64,000 bases of DNA from Saprospiraceae bacterium (GTDB lineage Bacteria; Bacteroidota; Bacteroidia; Chitinophagales; Saprospiraceae). Made by a program: the position numbers and the translations under genes. Below, piece by piece: positions 19,644-29,530 of the stretch (the first letter of the stretch is position 1; every line of letters starts with the position of its first letter). Where the stretch lies: contig JADKAS010000004.1 of the NCBI GenBank assembly GCA_016715245.1, positions 62,001-126,000 on the forward strand, written 5' to 3'. The notes below the pieces were generated by a model. That model was not told the origin of the DNA, ran no database searches, and saw only the letters and a list, made by a program, of their open reading frames with translations.

Positions 19644-21005
19644 ATGAAAATTCAATCATATATGGACACATCAAAATTAATGGCACCTCCGGTTTTTACA
19701 GATGACTTTATCGTTTTCGGAATATTAATGGCTATACTGGCTTTTGTTTTTTATACTTCTTCCTTAAAAACTAAATTTTGGAAATCATTTTACACTATTT
19801 TCCCATCTTTACTTCTTTGTTATTTGATTCCCTCTATCCTAAGTTCACTTGGCATCATCGCTCCTGAATGGAATGTGGTAGACGATGCCGGTCAGTTTGT
19901 TATGGATGAAGAAGGAAATGCGTTAAGCGAAAAACTGTCCTTATATTATGTTGCAAGCAGACTGTTGTTACCGGGAGCTTTAATACTTTTAATACTGAGC
20001 ATTGATATTAAGGCACTCCTTGGCCTGGGAAATAAAGCGATTATAATGTTTTTAACTGGAACGGTTGGCGTTATCATTGGTGGACCTATTGCCATTATGA
20101 TCGTATCATTATTTTCTCCTGAAACTGTAGGAGGTCAGGGGTTTGATGCCGTTTGGAGAGGTTTGTCTACTATAGCAGGAAGCTGGATCGGAGGTGGCGC
20201 CAATCAAACCGCAATGCTGGAGATTTATAAATTTAATCCTGATAAATTTGGCTCCATGATTCTGGTGGATATTATTGTAGCCAATATCTGGATGGCGGTT
20301 TTGCTCTATGGCATCGGTAAAAAAGAAATCATTGATAATTGGTTAAAATCAGATAATACTGCCATTGAAGCGCTCAAAGAAAAAGTAACGACCTATACTG
20401 CTTCAGTTTCCCGGATGCCCACCCTTAAAGATTATATGATTCTGTTGGGCGTGGTTTTTTGTGCCGTTGCTTTTTCACATTGGTGTAGTATGATCATTCC
20501 TGATATTTTGGGCGGGTTTTTCCCTTCACTTTTGGATCCGGCCAGCACTTTAAGTACTTTTGGTGACAAATTTTTCTGGCTGGTTACTATGGCTACGATA
20601 TTAGGATTGGTGTTTTCATATACTCCTCTCAAAGAGTATGAAGGAATTGGCGCAAGTAAAATCGGAAGTATTCTGATTTATATTCTGGTAGCCACTATTG
20701 GAATGAAAATGGATTTAAGGTCCATAGTTGAAAATCCCGGTCTTTTACTGGTAGGTATTATATGGATGACTGTACACGGTTCTTTACTGATAATAGTTGG
20801 GAAACTGATTAAAGCACCGTATTTTTTCCTTGCAGTAGGCAGTCAGGCAAATATTGGTGGGGCTGCTTCAGCACCCATTGTCGCCAACGAATTTCATCCT
20901 TCACTTGCATCTGTAGGTGTACTACTCGCCATTTTTGGATATTTAATCGGAACATTTGGGGGTATATTGTCAGCCATGATCATGTCAGCCGTTGCTCCAA
21001 TGTAG
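19644..21005 (+). CDS. DUF819 family membrane protein (YjcL-like)
   Basis: 453 residues with about ten to twelve hydrophobic helices. Family hallmarks are WRGLSTIAGSWIGGGANQTAM in the first half and VGSQANIGGAASAPIVA in the second, each a Gly-rich re-entrant-like loop. DUF819 proteins are predicted inner-membrane transporters with unknown substrate. ATG 19644 is preferred because of the -7 box just upstream; a second ATG 18 bases later is possible. The gene is single and is followed by a bidirectional terminator hairpin. Confidence 0.88.
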   Translation: MKIQSYMDTSKLMAPPVFTDDFIVFGILMAILAFVFYTSSLKTKFWKSFYTIFPSLLLCYLIPSILSSLGIIAPEWNVVDDAGQFVMDEEGNALSEKLSLYYVASRLLLPGALILLILSIDIKALLGLGNKAIIMFLTGTVGVIIGGPIAIMIVSLFSPETVGGQGFDAVWRGLSTIAGSWIGGGANQTAMLEIYKFNPDKFGSMILVDIIVANIWMAVLLYGIGKKEIIDNWLKSDNTAIEALKEKVTTYTASVSRMPTLKDYMILLGVVFCAVAFSHWCSMIIPDILGGFFPSLLDPASTLSTFGDKFFWLVTMATILGLVFSYTPLKEYEGIGASKIGSILIYILVATIGMKMDLRSIVENPGLLLVGIIWMTVHGSLLIIVGKLIKAPYFFLAVGSQANIGGAASAPIVANEFHPSLASVGVLLAIFGYLIGTFGGILSAMIMSAVAPM

Positions 21006-21049
21006 TGTCTACCGTTTAAATGGTAAAACTATGATACCTGTTTACACAA

Positions 21050-21081
21050 AAAAGGCAGCCGAAGTAAATTGACTGCCTTTT
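21050..21081. terminator. Hairpin terminator between convergent genes
   Basis: AAAAGGCAG (21050-21058) pairs with CTGCCTTTT (21073-21081) around a 14-base loop. It lies between the convergent stops at 21005 and 21110 and has A-rich and T-rich flanks, so it can serve both strands. Confidence 0.65.
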
Positions 21082-21109
21082 ATATTTTACAACATGAAAC
21101 GTCCTGAAA

Positions 21110-22516
21110 TTAATTGAACCGCAATCTCACAGATTCACCAATCCAACAACCAACATTTTCAGTTTGTCCTTCTTTTACCCCTCGCATAAATCCTTCTTGC
21201 CTATCCGGCAAAGATCTGGAATAACTACCTATTCTGGAACTGGCCTCCGAGGCTACAGAACCATCTATAGATCTTGCGTAGGCATATTTATCAATCGCAG
21301 CCAATATGGCAAGCCTTTGATTCCAGGCATCACCACATGACCTTGCAGTTTTACCATACATATCACCAATCAAAATATAAGGTCTTCCCCAACCCGGCCT
21401 CATTTTAGCTGCGTCATAGGCCGTTTTTCTGGCTTCACTGTACTGACTCAATTTTCTGAATTGAATAGAAGCTATGGCAAATAAATACGTTCCTTTTTGT
21501 TCAGCGTCATTTGTTTCGTTGATGGCAACCCGGTATTGTTTAATAGATTCTGAATACTTTCCATCATCGTACAATTTTTTGGCAATAGAACCCGGATTAT
21601 TTGCATCAAATTCGGATTTAATTCTTTCGTTTTCTGCAGAAGCATATTTTTTCCAATCTTCTTCGAGTGCAATGACGGCAGAATCTTTCTCGCATCCCTG
21701 TGTTTTCAGCACAAAAAGTACATATTTCAAAACATCCGGATTATCTTTATTGTCTTCATACTCCGGCAAATATTTATCTTTAAAATATTCGCAATCAAAG
21801 ACATCTTTTTCAATTTCAGTCAGCGTGTAATTCATATTTGCCTGAGCTTGCTGATACCCCTCGGAATAAGTTTCATTATTTGCTATGTTGTGTTCTGCAA
21901 TTTGTTTTAAACTGTTATATGCTGAAACAACTTTGTCTTTCGACATAAAACCATTTTTAAACTGATACACCATTATTTTAGGGTAGATGTCCAAAATAGT
22001 ATATTCAGCATTATCTCCGGAATAAAAAATACAACTGTCAAGAGCATCCGTTGTTTCTGCATAGGGAGAATTGACATAATAATACATATCATATGCTTTT
22101 CTTCCATACAAATATCCAAGCTTGATTTTAGTTGATTCCGGTGTACCTTCTTTCGTCTGGATAGCTCCGTTTTTATAACATTCTATGGCATCCCGGTAAA
22201 AATTTTTAATTTTTTCTGCATAGGCAGTTTTTTCATTAACATCCTGACTTTGGGTCCATTTTTGTTTATAAAGCTCAACTCCGTCCATAAAATGAACATC
22301 CCTTCTCCCATCGGCAGCGGGAGCAATTGAATACGCTATTTGCCAATTTTCAAAAGCAATATCCATATTTTTCATTTTTAAAGCTTGCCTGTAAATGGAA
22401 TGTGCATTTTCAGCATCCGTTTGTCTGTCAGAATTGATCCAGGTTGAACACTGACTGTTCATTGAAAACCCTGTTAACATAAAAAGACATACTGAAAAAA
22501 ATTGTACAATTTTCAT
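21110..22516 (-). CDS. TPR-like repeat protein, probably periplasmic
   Basis: 468 residues. A signal peptide ends near GFSMNSQCS; the Cys around residue 23 could be a lipidation site but the lipobox is poor. The rest is almost all helical with TPR-like units, clearest at about residues 335-410 (AKKLYDDGKYSESIKQYRVA, and a unit starting YLFAIASIQFRKLSQYSEAR). It is the last gene of the purH-coaX-OMP operon, 25 bases after the OMP gene. In Bacteroidota a TPR protein often follows coaX and an OMP gene, next to lptC; a role in envelope assembly is possible but inferred. Confidence 0.7.
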   Translation of the reverse strand: MKIVQFFSVCLFMLTGFSMNSQCSTWINSDRQTDAENAHSIYRQALKMKNMDIAFENWQIAYSIAPAADGRRDVHFMDGVELYKQKWTQSQDVNEKTAYAEKIKNFYRDAIECYKNGAIQTKEGTPESTKIKLGYLYGRKAYDMYYYVNSPYAETTDALDSCIFYSGDNAEYTILDIYPKIMVYQFKNGFMSKDKVVSAYNSLKQIAEHNIANNETYSEGYQQAQANMNYTLTEIEKDVFDCEYFKDKYLPEYEDNKDNPDVLKYVLFVLKTQGCEKDSAVIALEEDWKKYASAENERIKSEFDANNPGSIAKKLYDDGKYSESIKQYRVAINETNDAEQKGTYLFAIASIQFRKLSQYSEARKTAYDAAKMRPGWGRPYILIGDMYGKTARSCGDAWNQRLAILAAIDKYAYARSIDGSVASEASSRIGSYSRSLPDRQEGFMRGVKEGQTENVGCWIGESVRLRFN

Positions 22517-22541
22517 ACTGTTTGCGTTTAAAACTTTTAAA

Positions 22542-23900
22542 TTAATAATATTTTGACTTTAAAAACCACTCATCGTCATTAAATGTTACACCGAGAGAAA
22601 TTTTAACATATTTTTCTGAAATAGGTAAGGATAAAGCCCTTTGGCCTAACTGACAACCGAGATTGATATTTGAAATTTTTCTTTGATACACAAAAGGCAT
22701 TCCAAGTCCAAAAGTAACTCCATAACCTTCTATTTGTTCTCCGCCCACCGATCGCGGATCTGCTTGGTAATAAACTCCATACCGGTAAAATACCCTTTCA
22801 AAAAAATTGTCAAATGATTTGTAATTTGGTCTGAAAAATCCTCCAACACCAATACGGGAGGCATTCAGCATACTTCCTTTTTTTTCTGCATTGGCATCAT
22901 TAAAATATGAATCCCAGAATGAATACTGGTAATCAAACCCAATATTCCACTTTTCACCATAATAATAATTGATACCTAAAGCTATTTCTCCCGGAAGTGA
23001 GCCTTTCCCTTTTATATCTTTAACATTCTGAATGGTATCTCTGGTAACATTAAAAGGAGCTTGCTGAATTGTATATTCAAGATTGTTAGAATTGGTTGAA
23101 AATCCATGCGCTGAATTTCCCCGTATTCCGAAAGAAAGTATTTTAGATCGTTTCGACTTATCTTTTTCAATTTCTTTTTCATTGAGAACTTTGGAATACA
23201 TAGCCCCTATATTCCACAAAAACCCACTGATATTATAATCTGTTCCAAATCTGTTTTGATACGCCCATGGAAGATCGACAAAATCGATGTTTTTTTGGTT
23301 TTCAATTTTACCAAACAGGTATCCTAAATTTAACCCGAAAGAAAAATCCTTGTATTTAACAGAATTTCCGAATAAAAACTTATAAGATCCGCCAGATCCG
23401 ATATAGGTCCTGTCAATAGTTCCGGACAAAGAATCTTTACTTGTAGAAAGAATATTATAGCTTACATTTGAATGTGGCATTAAGGCAAAAGCCATTCCCA
23501 GTTTTGTTTTGCTTTTTTTCCCTTCATATAAGTCATTGACCGGATTTCTCAGTGGAAAAGCAAAAGCAAGATAGTCAATATTTCCTGTCCATACGCTGCT
23601 TTTATTTTTGCTGTCCTGCAAACTGTTGTATTTGGCAAATACGCCGATGTCAAAAGAATACATATTCAAATAACTGTAACTGGCAGGGTTAAGCATATTA
23701 AACTGATACTGATCAATAGTGGCCGATCCGACACCTCCCATATGCCTGATATGGTTAAAATTATTATCTGCTAATTCTCCTACACCAAACCTTGAATACG
23801 GACTATTTTCACTTTGCTGGGCGTTGATTTGATATAAAAAACCCAAAAAGAAAAAACTAAAAGTGAAAAATAATTTATGCATTATATTGTAAAATTTCAT
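22542..23900 (-). CDS. Outer-membrane protein (FadL/PorV-like barrel), unknown substrate
   Basis: 452 residues. A signal peptide ends after YQINAQ. The mature N-terminus ENSPYSRFGVGELADNNF is typical of a Bacteroidota OMP group linked to coaX. The remainder is barrel-like with alternating aromatic strands (FSFGLNLGYLFGKIEN, WNIGFDYQYSFWDSYF). The start at 23900 overlaps coaX by 26 bases; an ATG at 23882 would cut the overlap to 8 bases and still leave a full signal peptide, so the start is uncertain. Translation is likely coupled to coaX. Confidence 0.75.
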   Translation of the reverse strand: MKFYNIMHKLFFTFSFFFLGFLYQINAQQSENSPYSRFGVGELADNNFNHIRHMGGVGSATIDQYQFNMLNPASYSYLNMYSFDIGVFAKYNSLQDSKNKSSVWTGNIDYLAFAFPLRNPVNDLYEGKKSKTKLGMAFALMPHSNVSYNILSTSKDSLSGTIDRTYIGSGGSYKFLFGNSVKYKDFSFGLNLGYLFGKIENQKNIDFVDLPWAYQNRFGTDYNISGFLWNIGAMYSKVLNEKEIEKDKSKRSKILSFGIRGNSAHGFSTNSNNLEYTIQQAPFNVTRDTIQNVKDIKGKGSLPGEIALGINYYYGEKWNIGFDYQYSFWDSYFNDANAEKKGSMLNASRIGVGGFFRPNYKSFDNFFERVFYRYGVYYQADPRSVGGEQIEGYGVTFGLGMPFVYQRKISNINLGCQLGQRALSLPISEKYVKISLGVTFNDDEWFLKSKYY

Positions 23901-24594
23901 GTAACCCCTCTAATACTAGATTTGGGAGTGCAAATATCTCAAAATTTAGCAAATTGCCAAAGTATTTGGCATCACCGCCTGTTAAAATTACGTTATTTAC
24001 GTCAAAAAGAGGTGTTATATTGTCTATAAAACTTTGAACTTCATAATAAGTACCTCGTAAAATACCATTTTGCATTGAATGGATAGTATTTCGTCCGATA
24101 TACTCAATTGGTATTTCTAATTCAACCAATGGTAAGTTTTTTGTGAAATCGTGCATCGCTTTTGCTCTCATTTGAACACCCGGGGATATGGTACCTCCGA
24201 GATATTCACCGTTTTTATTAATGATATTGGTGGTGATACAGGTTCCCATGTCTATCACTATTGAGGTCTGGCCGGGAAAATGTTTCCATGCACCCACACA
24301 TCCGGCTATCCTGTCTCTTCCAAGCGATTCTGGTGTTTCATAACAAATTGTGATCGGTAAAGGAGTAGTTTTATCGAAAAATATCGTTGTATATTTTGAT
24401 CTCAATCCTGAAATCCAATTGTCGTCATATTTACCACTGGCCGAAAAAATAACAGTTTTAATGGAATAGGTCGTTATCATTTCCAAAAAAGAGGCAAATG
24501 CTTCCTTATCTAACCTGTCTGATTTTATTATGTTGCCATCTTCAAATATGGCATATTTGATTCGGCTGTTTCCAACATCAATGACGAGATTCAT
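23875..24594 (-). CDS. coaX: Type III pantothenate kinase
   Basis: 239 residues. The N-terminal phosphate motif LVIDVGNSRIKYAIF, the middle PESLGRDRIAGCVGA, the second motif SIVIDMGTCITTNII and GGTISPGVQMRAKAMH are all present, as in CoaX. It phosphorylates pantothenate with ATP as the first step of coenzyme A synthesis. It starts 2 bases after the purH stop and overlaps the OMP gene downstream, so all are one operon. The length is slightly under typical, with the active site complete. Confidence 0.93.
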   Translation of the reverse strand: MNLVIDVGNSRIKYAIFEDGNIIKSDRLDKEAFASFLEMITTYSIKTVIFSASGKYDDNWISGLRSKYTTIFFDKTTPLPITICYETPESLGRDRIAGCVGAWKHFPGQTSIVIDMGTCITTNIINKNGEYLGGTISPGVQMRAKAMHDFTKNLPLVELEIPIEYIGRNTIHSMQNGILRGTYYEVQSFIDNITPLFDVNNVILTGGDAKYFGNLLNFEIFALPNLVLEGLHEILQYNA

Positions 24595-24596
24595 AC

Positions 24597-26132
24597 TTAG
24601 TGTTTAAAATGCCGAACACCGGTGACGATCATCGACATACCTTTTGAATCACAAAAATCCACACTGGCATTATCTTTTATAGAACCACCCGGTTGAATGA
24701 CACTGGTTATGCCAGCTTCATGGGCAACTTCCACACAATCAGGAAAAGGAAAAAAGGCATCAGAAGCCATTACTGCACCGTCAAGAACAAAATCAAAAAC
24801 GTCAGCTTTTGCCACAGCCTGTTTACAGGCGTCTATTCTTGATGTTTGTCCGCATCCCATTCCGATAAGCTGTTCATTTTTAACAAAAACTATGGTGTTC
24901 GACTTTAAATGTTTAACACATTTCAAAGCAAATAACAAATCCCTTTTTTCTCTTTCTGAAGGAGCAACCTTTGTGACAACTTTTACCTCGTCAGGGTTTT
25001 CTATACTCAAATCAACATCCTGTTGTAATACACCGTGTAAACTGGTTTTAAAAGAAATTTCTTGAACTTCGAAGTTATGTATTCTTAAAATAATTCTTTT
25101 TGAATTTGATAGCAAAATAGAAAGAGCTTCTTCATCGTATGCCGGCGCAATCATAACCTCATAAAACAACTTATTGATTTCAAGTGCTGTAGGTCCGTCT
25201 ATTTTTGTATTGGAAATAAAAACACCCCCAAAAGCAGACAAAGGGTCACAAGCTAAGGCCCCCAGATATGCGTCTTTTATATTTGATCCTGTGCATACAC
25301 CACAAGGATTGGTATGTTTTAATATCGCAAATGTAGGTCTGTTGTCTTTAAATTCAGACATGAGTAAAACAGCTGCGTCAACATCCACAAGATTATTGTA
25401 TGACAACTCCTTTCCTCCAAGAAAGTCAAAAGTATCTTCTAGATTACCATAAAAAACAGCATCCTGATGAGGGTTTTCACCATATCTTACTTTTTTATTC
25501 TGCGAAATATGCTGGGTAAAATGAGGTATGCTTCCGGTAATTCCAGAAGCCATGTACTGGTAGATCAACATATCATAACGCGAACTTATGGCAAATGCTT
25601 TGGCCGCCAGTTCTTTTCTTTGTTCCAAAGTCAAACATCCATCTTGGTTCTCAAGCCAAATATTTACTTTTAAGTAATCTTCTTTTGAAGCTATCACGAC
25701 AACATCATTAAAATTTTTGGCTGCCGCTCTGATAAGTGAAATGCCACCTATGTCAATTTTTTCGATGATATCCTGTTCATTTTTTGTATTGGCAACCGTT
25801 TCCTCAAAAGGATACAAATCAACAATTACCATGTCAATGGTCGGTATTTCATAGGTTTCCAACTGATGAAGATGATCCTCATTTCTTATGGCAAGAATTC
25901 CCCCGAAAATTTTAGGGTGTAATGTTTTCACCCTGCCGTCAAGGATAGGAGGATATGATGTTATATCTTCCACTTTTATTACCGGATAACCTAAATTCTC
26001 AATAAATTCCCTGGAACCTCCTGTACTGTAAAAAATGGTTCCTCGTTTTGCAAGAGTATGTACAATGACATCGAGTTTGTCTTTATAATAAACGGAAATC
26101 AGGGCCGATTTAATTTTAACAAGATTATCCAT
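24597..26132 (-). CDS. purH: Bifunctional AICAR transformylase / IMP cyclohydrolase
   Basis: 511 residues, standard length. The N-terminal MGS-like cyclohydrolase domain (residues 1-150) has SVYYKDKLDVIVHTLAKRG and LDGRVKTLHPKIFGGIL. The C-terminal transformylase domain has the KVRYGENPHQ motif, LKHTNPCGVC and ASDAFFPFPD. It carries out the last two steps of IMP synthesis. It is the first gene of the operon with coaX two bases after its stop. A -7 box TATTTTTG on the minus strand sits about 20 bases upstream. Confidence 0.97.
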   Translation of the reverse strand: MDNLVKIKSALISVYYKDKLDVIVHTLAKRGTIFYSTGGSREFIENLGYPVIKVEDITSYPPILDGRVKTLHPKIFGGILAIRNEDHLHQLETYEIPTIDMVIVDLYPFEETVANTKNEQDIIEKIDIGGISLIRAAAKNFNDVVVIASKEDYLKVNIWLENQDGCLTLEQRKELAAKAFAISSRYDMLIYQYMASGITGSIPHFTQHISQNKKVRYGENPHQDAVFYGNLEDTFDFLGGKELSYNNLVDVDAAVLLMSEFKDNRPTFAILKHTNPCGVCTGSNIKDAYLGALACDPLSAFGGVFISNTKIDGPTALEINKLFYEVMIAPAYDEEALSILLSNSKRIILRIHNFEVQEISFKTSLHGVLQQDVDLSIENPDEVKVVTKVAPSEREKRDLLFALKCVKHLKSNTIVFVKNEQLIGMGCGQTSRIDACKQAVAKADVFDFVLDGAVMASDAFFPFPDCVEVAHEAGITSVIQPGGSIKDNASVDFCDSKGMSMIVTGVRHFKH

Positions 26133-26151
26133 ACATTTTTTTTAAGGACTG

Positions 26152-26159
26152 CAAAAATA
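26152..26159 (-). promoter_or_regulatory. Bacteroidota -7 box of purH operon
   Basis: Read on the minus strand this is TATTTTTG, an exact TAnnTTTG match, 19 bases before the purH ATG. The mRNA leader would be about a dozen bases. No clear -33 element. Confidence 0.45.
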
Positions 26160-26286
26160 TAAAAGAAATAGAGTTTATTATCAGGTTTATTTGAATTAGT
26201 CAGCTCAAAAAAATTCAAAACATATGATTATCACTATTTTTTTACAATTTAGCTATAATCCATTACAATTGAATCAATTACATATT

Positions 26287-26320
26287 AAAAAAAGAGTTGC
26301 TTTTGGGCAACTCTTTTTTT
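26287..26320. terminator. Strong bidirectional terminator after gldN
   Basis: A 14-bp stem, AAAAAAAGAGTTGC (26287-26300) with GCAACTCTTTTTTT (26307-26320), closes a 6-base loop TTTTGG. On the minus strand it starts 17 bases after the gldN stop and ends in a T run, so it ends the T9SS operon transcript and keeps it apart from purH. Confidence 0.85.
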
Positions 26321-26337
26321 ATTATGTTTGAAATATT

Positions 26338-27216
26338 TTAATATTCCCAAAGGTCATGTTCAAAATTAAATAATTCATTTTTAATTTTATCTGAGTGAAG
26401 TAACATATCAATTCCACTCATATCTACTTCAGCATTTGGATCTAGTTCATGATAATCCTTCAACCTGTAATCCAAAACATTTGATCTTTTATAAATATAA
26501 CTAGTAAAAACACGTGAATCAAACAAATCCGTCCAAGTCATCGGTGCAATATCGTTATTTTCATTAAAAACTCTGTATTTGGCAAGTGGAACTCTTGCTT
26601 CAGGATAATAAACCCAGAATAAAGGACTAGGTGGAATACCACTTTCCTGATCCTTAGGACTTGCATAAATAGGCGCAATTCCTAAAATCTGCTGTCTCAT
26701 AGTGGAAGTTTCTTTGTCGAAAAACCAGATTTCCTTTATCCTGTAAGAATGTATATTTTCCCAGTTGATATCATTTTTAACAACTTTAATTACCTCTGTA
26801 TAGGTATCATAATCAAAGTCCGTGATGGTATCAAGAGAAGATAACTTTTTATCAATATCTTCTTTGGCAAGAGGATTCTTAAATTTTTCATCAGAAAAAA
26901 CTGTCAATTCTTCATTCTTAACCAATTCAATAAATGTAGTGAATAAATTGAGTTCTTGACTTCTGAAAGGAAGGTTGAGTTTTTCTCTCGTGTCAATAAC
27001 TCTTTGAATTCGTGCTTCCCATGCAATATCAGCTTCTCTGATAGGCTGATAATCCATAACTCTGTTTTCTACAATCAATCGTTTGTCAACGATATCATCG
27101 ATAAAAAAGTCCTCGCTGGGAAGAGATGACTCTGTTTTTTCTGCCTGAGCATAACTTGTATTATAGGACAAAGAAAACAAAGAAGTCACAAAAAATAAAA
27201 TTAAGAATGATTTCAT
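26338..27216 (-). CDS. gldN: Type IX secretion / gliding motility protein GldN
   Basis: 292 residues. A signal peptide ends after YNTSYAQ. The mature protein has the GldN/PorN pattern: an N-terminal conserved segment with DIVDKRLIVENRVMDYQPIREADI, then IHSYRIKEIWFFDKETSTM, LGIAPIY and PLFWVYYPEARVPLAKYRVFN, and a C-terminal DLFDSRVFTSYIYKRSNVLDY. GldN forms the large periplasmic ring with lipoprotein GldK under the outer membrane. It is the last gene of the gldKLMN operon, 38 bases after gldM, and is followed by a strong terminator. Order and motifs make the call firm. Confidence 0.95.
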   Translation of the reverse strand: MKSFLILFFVTSLFSLSYNTSYAQAEKTESSLPSEDFFIDDIVDKRLIVENRVMDYQPIREADIAWEARIQRVIDTREKLNLPFRSQELNLFTTFIELVKNEELTVFSDEKFKNPLAKEDIDKKLSSLDTITDFDYDTYTEVIKVVKNDINWENIHSYRIKEIWFFDKETSTMRQQILGIAPIYASPKDQESGIPPSPLFWVYYPEARVPLAKYRVFNENNDIAPMTWTDLFDSRVFTSYIYKRSNVLDYRLKDYHELDPNAEVDMSGIDMLLHSDKIKNELFNFEHDLWEY

Positions 27217-27254
27217 TTTTGAATTTTTATTAATGAACTGATAAACAGTTAAGT

Positions 27255-28805
27255 TTATTGTATATCAAAAACCAACTGTCCAAGATTTCTTTCTGCAGGG
27301 TCACCCGGACACTTACACTTGATATCCTGGAAAAAATATTTATCACCGGGCACAGCTTTATTTTGTAAAGTAGCCGCTTGTCCCGCAATTTTAGCCCCTT
27401 GATTAGGTGCAAATTCCGGGTCTTGTCTCTTAGCTATTCTTACCATAACAAAACCTCCGATATTACATCTGGCATCGAAATCAAATCCCTCCAAAGTAGG
27501 TACAAGACCACCTAAACCTTTAAAAGTTCCGTTACCGATTTTTCCTCCTCTTTCTTTAGGACCTAAAGTCGGTACAGGGTCAGGAATTCTTTTGATACGG
27601 TACCCCTTTGAATAAGCAACTCCCGGAGCACTAACATTTATTTTAGCTTCTCTTCCCGGAGGACCTGAAACCGTAACATTATATGTTCCATCTGAATTTT
27701 TACTGATATTTCCATTATCCATGGAAACTTTTACCTGAGCAGAAGGAATACCGGCAGCAGAAACTTCAACCGGGTTATCCACACCAATATAAAATACATT
27801 CATTTTGGTTGCAGAAATGGTTACTGATCTTTCTCCCACTTCATATTCGAAATCAGCCGGGTAACTTTTAGTTTCCTTGGTAACAGGATTAAATACGCTT
27901 GCAATTGCTTTGTATTTTTTAATACCAACTTCATTAGCCGTTGCAGAATATTTTGCAGCTCCATTTTCGTCAACTGGAAGATTAGCACCATTAACAGATA
28001 TTTTAATACCTGTATTACTTGATTTTCCAGCAGAAGCTGAAAGGAAAACTTCTGTTTCAAACTTTTCGCCTTTGATAACATAAGATTTTTTTGGAGAAGA
28101 AACTACCCTGAACTGGTCAAGAACTACTTCTTCCGTTAATCCAACCTTTCCGGCCAGGTAATTTAATACCGTTGCTTCAGAAGATTTTATATCATTGGTG
28201 AATTTTGAAAATATAGGCATTACAGCTCCTAAAGGCATGTGTCCAAAAGTGTAGTCAGACCAACTGGCTTTTCTATTGGTCGATTTTTGCCAACTTACAT
28301 CGTCGATATTGATAGGTAGGTTACTAGCAAAAACAGCCTGATCTTCTTTATCCACATAAGTAAGAAACTTATCCTTTAGGGCCATCATTTTTGCTTTTAA
28401 CTCCTCACCTTTCCCTTCATCTACAAGTAAACGAGTGGTTACATCGTAATCTCTCAGTGCTTTCAATTGCTGAAGACCATTTACTTCAATATATCCACCC
28501 CCTTTTTCAACGAGGTAATCTTTAATTTCATTAAGAAAATCAGAGCCTTCCTTTGAAGTTGCTATTACCTGATCTACTCTGTCGGCATACGTTTTAAATT
28601 GAGCTCCTTTTTCAGCACTTTTTTTGATTTGTGCAGGTATGGAGGCATTGGAAGCGTCTAATGCGTCATTTGCTTTTACAAGTCCTTTATCAACCATGTC
28701 GAAGGCATTAAATATTTCAGCAGAAACATTCAGGGCCAACAACGCAGTCAAAACAAGGTACATAATTGTAATCATCAACTGCCGCGGTTCCTTAGGTATT
28801 GACAT
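27255..28805 (-). CDS. gldM: Type IX secretion / gliding motility motor protein GldM
   Basis: 516 residues. It begins MSIPKEPRQLMITIMYLVLT, followed by one N-terminal membrane helix (residues 10-30) and a long periplasmic part made of the four GldM domains (D1 helical, D2-D4 beta-rich, e.g. SAAGIPSAQVKVSMDNGNI). The C-terminus is Cys-containing (KCKCPGD). GldM dimers couple proton flow through GldL to rotation that drives T9SS and gliding. It lies 46 bases after gldL and 38 before gldN. No missing part is visible. Confidence 0.95.
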   Translation of the reverse strand: MSIPKEPRQLMITIMYLVLTALLALNVSAEIFNAFDMVDKGLVKANDALDASNASIPAQIKKSAEKGAQFKTYADRVDQVIATSKEGSDFLNEIKDYLVEKGGGYIEVNGLQQLKALRDYDVTTRLLVDEGKGEELKAKMMALKDKFLTYVDKEDQAVFASNLPINIDDVSWQKSTNRKASWSDYTFGHMPLGAVMPIFSKFTNDIKSSEATVLNYLAGKVGLTEEVVLDQFRVVSSPKKSYVIKGEKFETEVFLSASAGKSSNTGIKISVNGANLPVDENGAAKYSATANEVGIKKYKAIASVFNPVTKETKSYPADFEYEVGERSVTISATKMNVFYIGVDNPVEVSAAGIPSAQVKVSMDNGNISKNSDGTYNVTVSGPPGREAKINVSAPGVAYSKGYRIKRIPDPVPTLGPKERGGKIGNGTFKGLGGLVPTLEGFDFDARCNIGGFVMVRIAKRQDPEFAPNQGAKIAGQAATLQNKAVPGDKYFFQDIKCKCPGDPAERNLGQLVFDIQ

Positions 28806-28851
28806 TTTATTCTATTTTCTTGTTACTAAATAATTTACACTAACAGTTTAA

Positions 28852-29436
28852 TTAACCTTTAACCTGATAAGCAGATAAAACGTTACCGTAAACTGCATTC
28901 AAAGAAGTAAGGTTTTTACTTAAACTTGCCATTTGAGCCTGATATTGTTTAGTGTCTTCCACACTGCTGTTCAACATATTCATGGCTTCGTTCATTTTAG
29001 TGTAAAAATTATTCATTGTTTTCAGTTGATCGCCAGTTTGAGAAAAGTCAACTTCCTGAAGAGCTTTCAAAGATCCTAAACTTTTAGACATTGATTGCAA
29101 TTCATTTAACATACCACCTAAATTGCTTTCAACTGCATCAGCATTAAGAGATCTGCTTGGAGCACCTTTTGAAGGTCCTGCAGTCAAAGGGGCAATCTGT
29201 GAATGATAATCCTCTAATCCCGGATACAATTTTTCCCAGTAATAATCCTTTTCAGGACCTAAAATACCTAACATAGCAAATAGGAAAGCTTCTACAACAA
29301 GACCTGCTGTAATAGCCGGACCTCCCCAGGAATAACTATTGATTTTACCTAGAGCACCAATCATAACTACTGAAGCTCCAAGACCAATCAATAAATTTTT
29401 TAAGTACTTAAATGACTTAGATTTTACGAAACTCAT
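28852..29436 (-). CDS. gldL: Type IX secretion / gliding motility motor protein GldL
   Basis: 194 residues. Two membrane helices lie at about residues 12-30 and 38-60. The second, ITAGLVVEAFLFAMLGILGP, carries a Glu at residue 49, the same position as the buried Glu known to be essential for proton use in Flavobacterium GldL. The cytoplasmic tail is helical with coiled-coil character (residues 100-190). GldL forms a pentameric stator around two GldM helices. It is 94 bases after gldK and 46 before gldM. The length is on the short side, since the tail varies between groups. Confidence 0.95.
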   Translation of the reverse strand: MSFVKSKSFKYLKNLLIGLGASVVMIGALGKINSYSWGGPAITAGLVVEAFLFAMLGILGPEKDYYWEKLYPGLEDYHSQIAPLTAGPSKGAPSRSLNADAVESNLGGMLNELQSMSKSLGSLKALQEVDFSQTGDQLKTMNNFYTKMNEAMNMLNSSVEDTKQYQAQMASLSKNLTSLNAVYGNVLSAYQVKG

Positions 29437-29530
29437 TGTTTTTTAAAATTTGAATAAGGTTAATAAATAAATAGATATTCTGATTCTGAATTTACAGAAA
29501 CTTTAGCCAAAATTTTTATGTATAAATATA

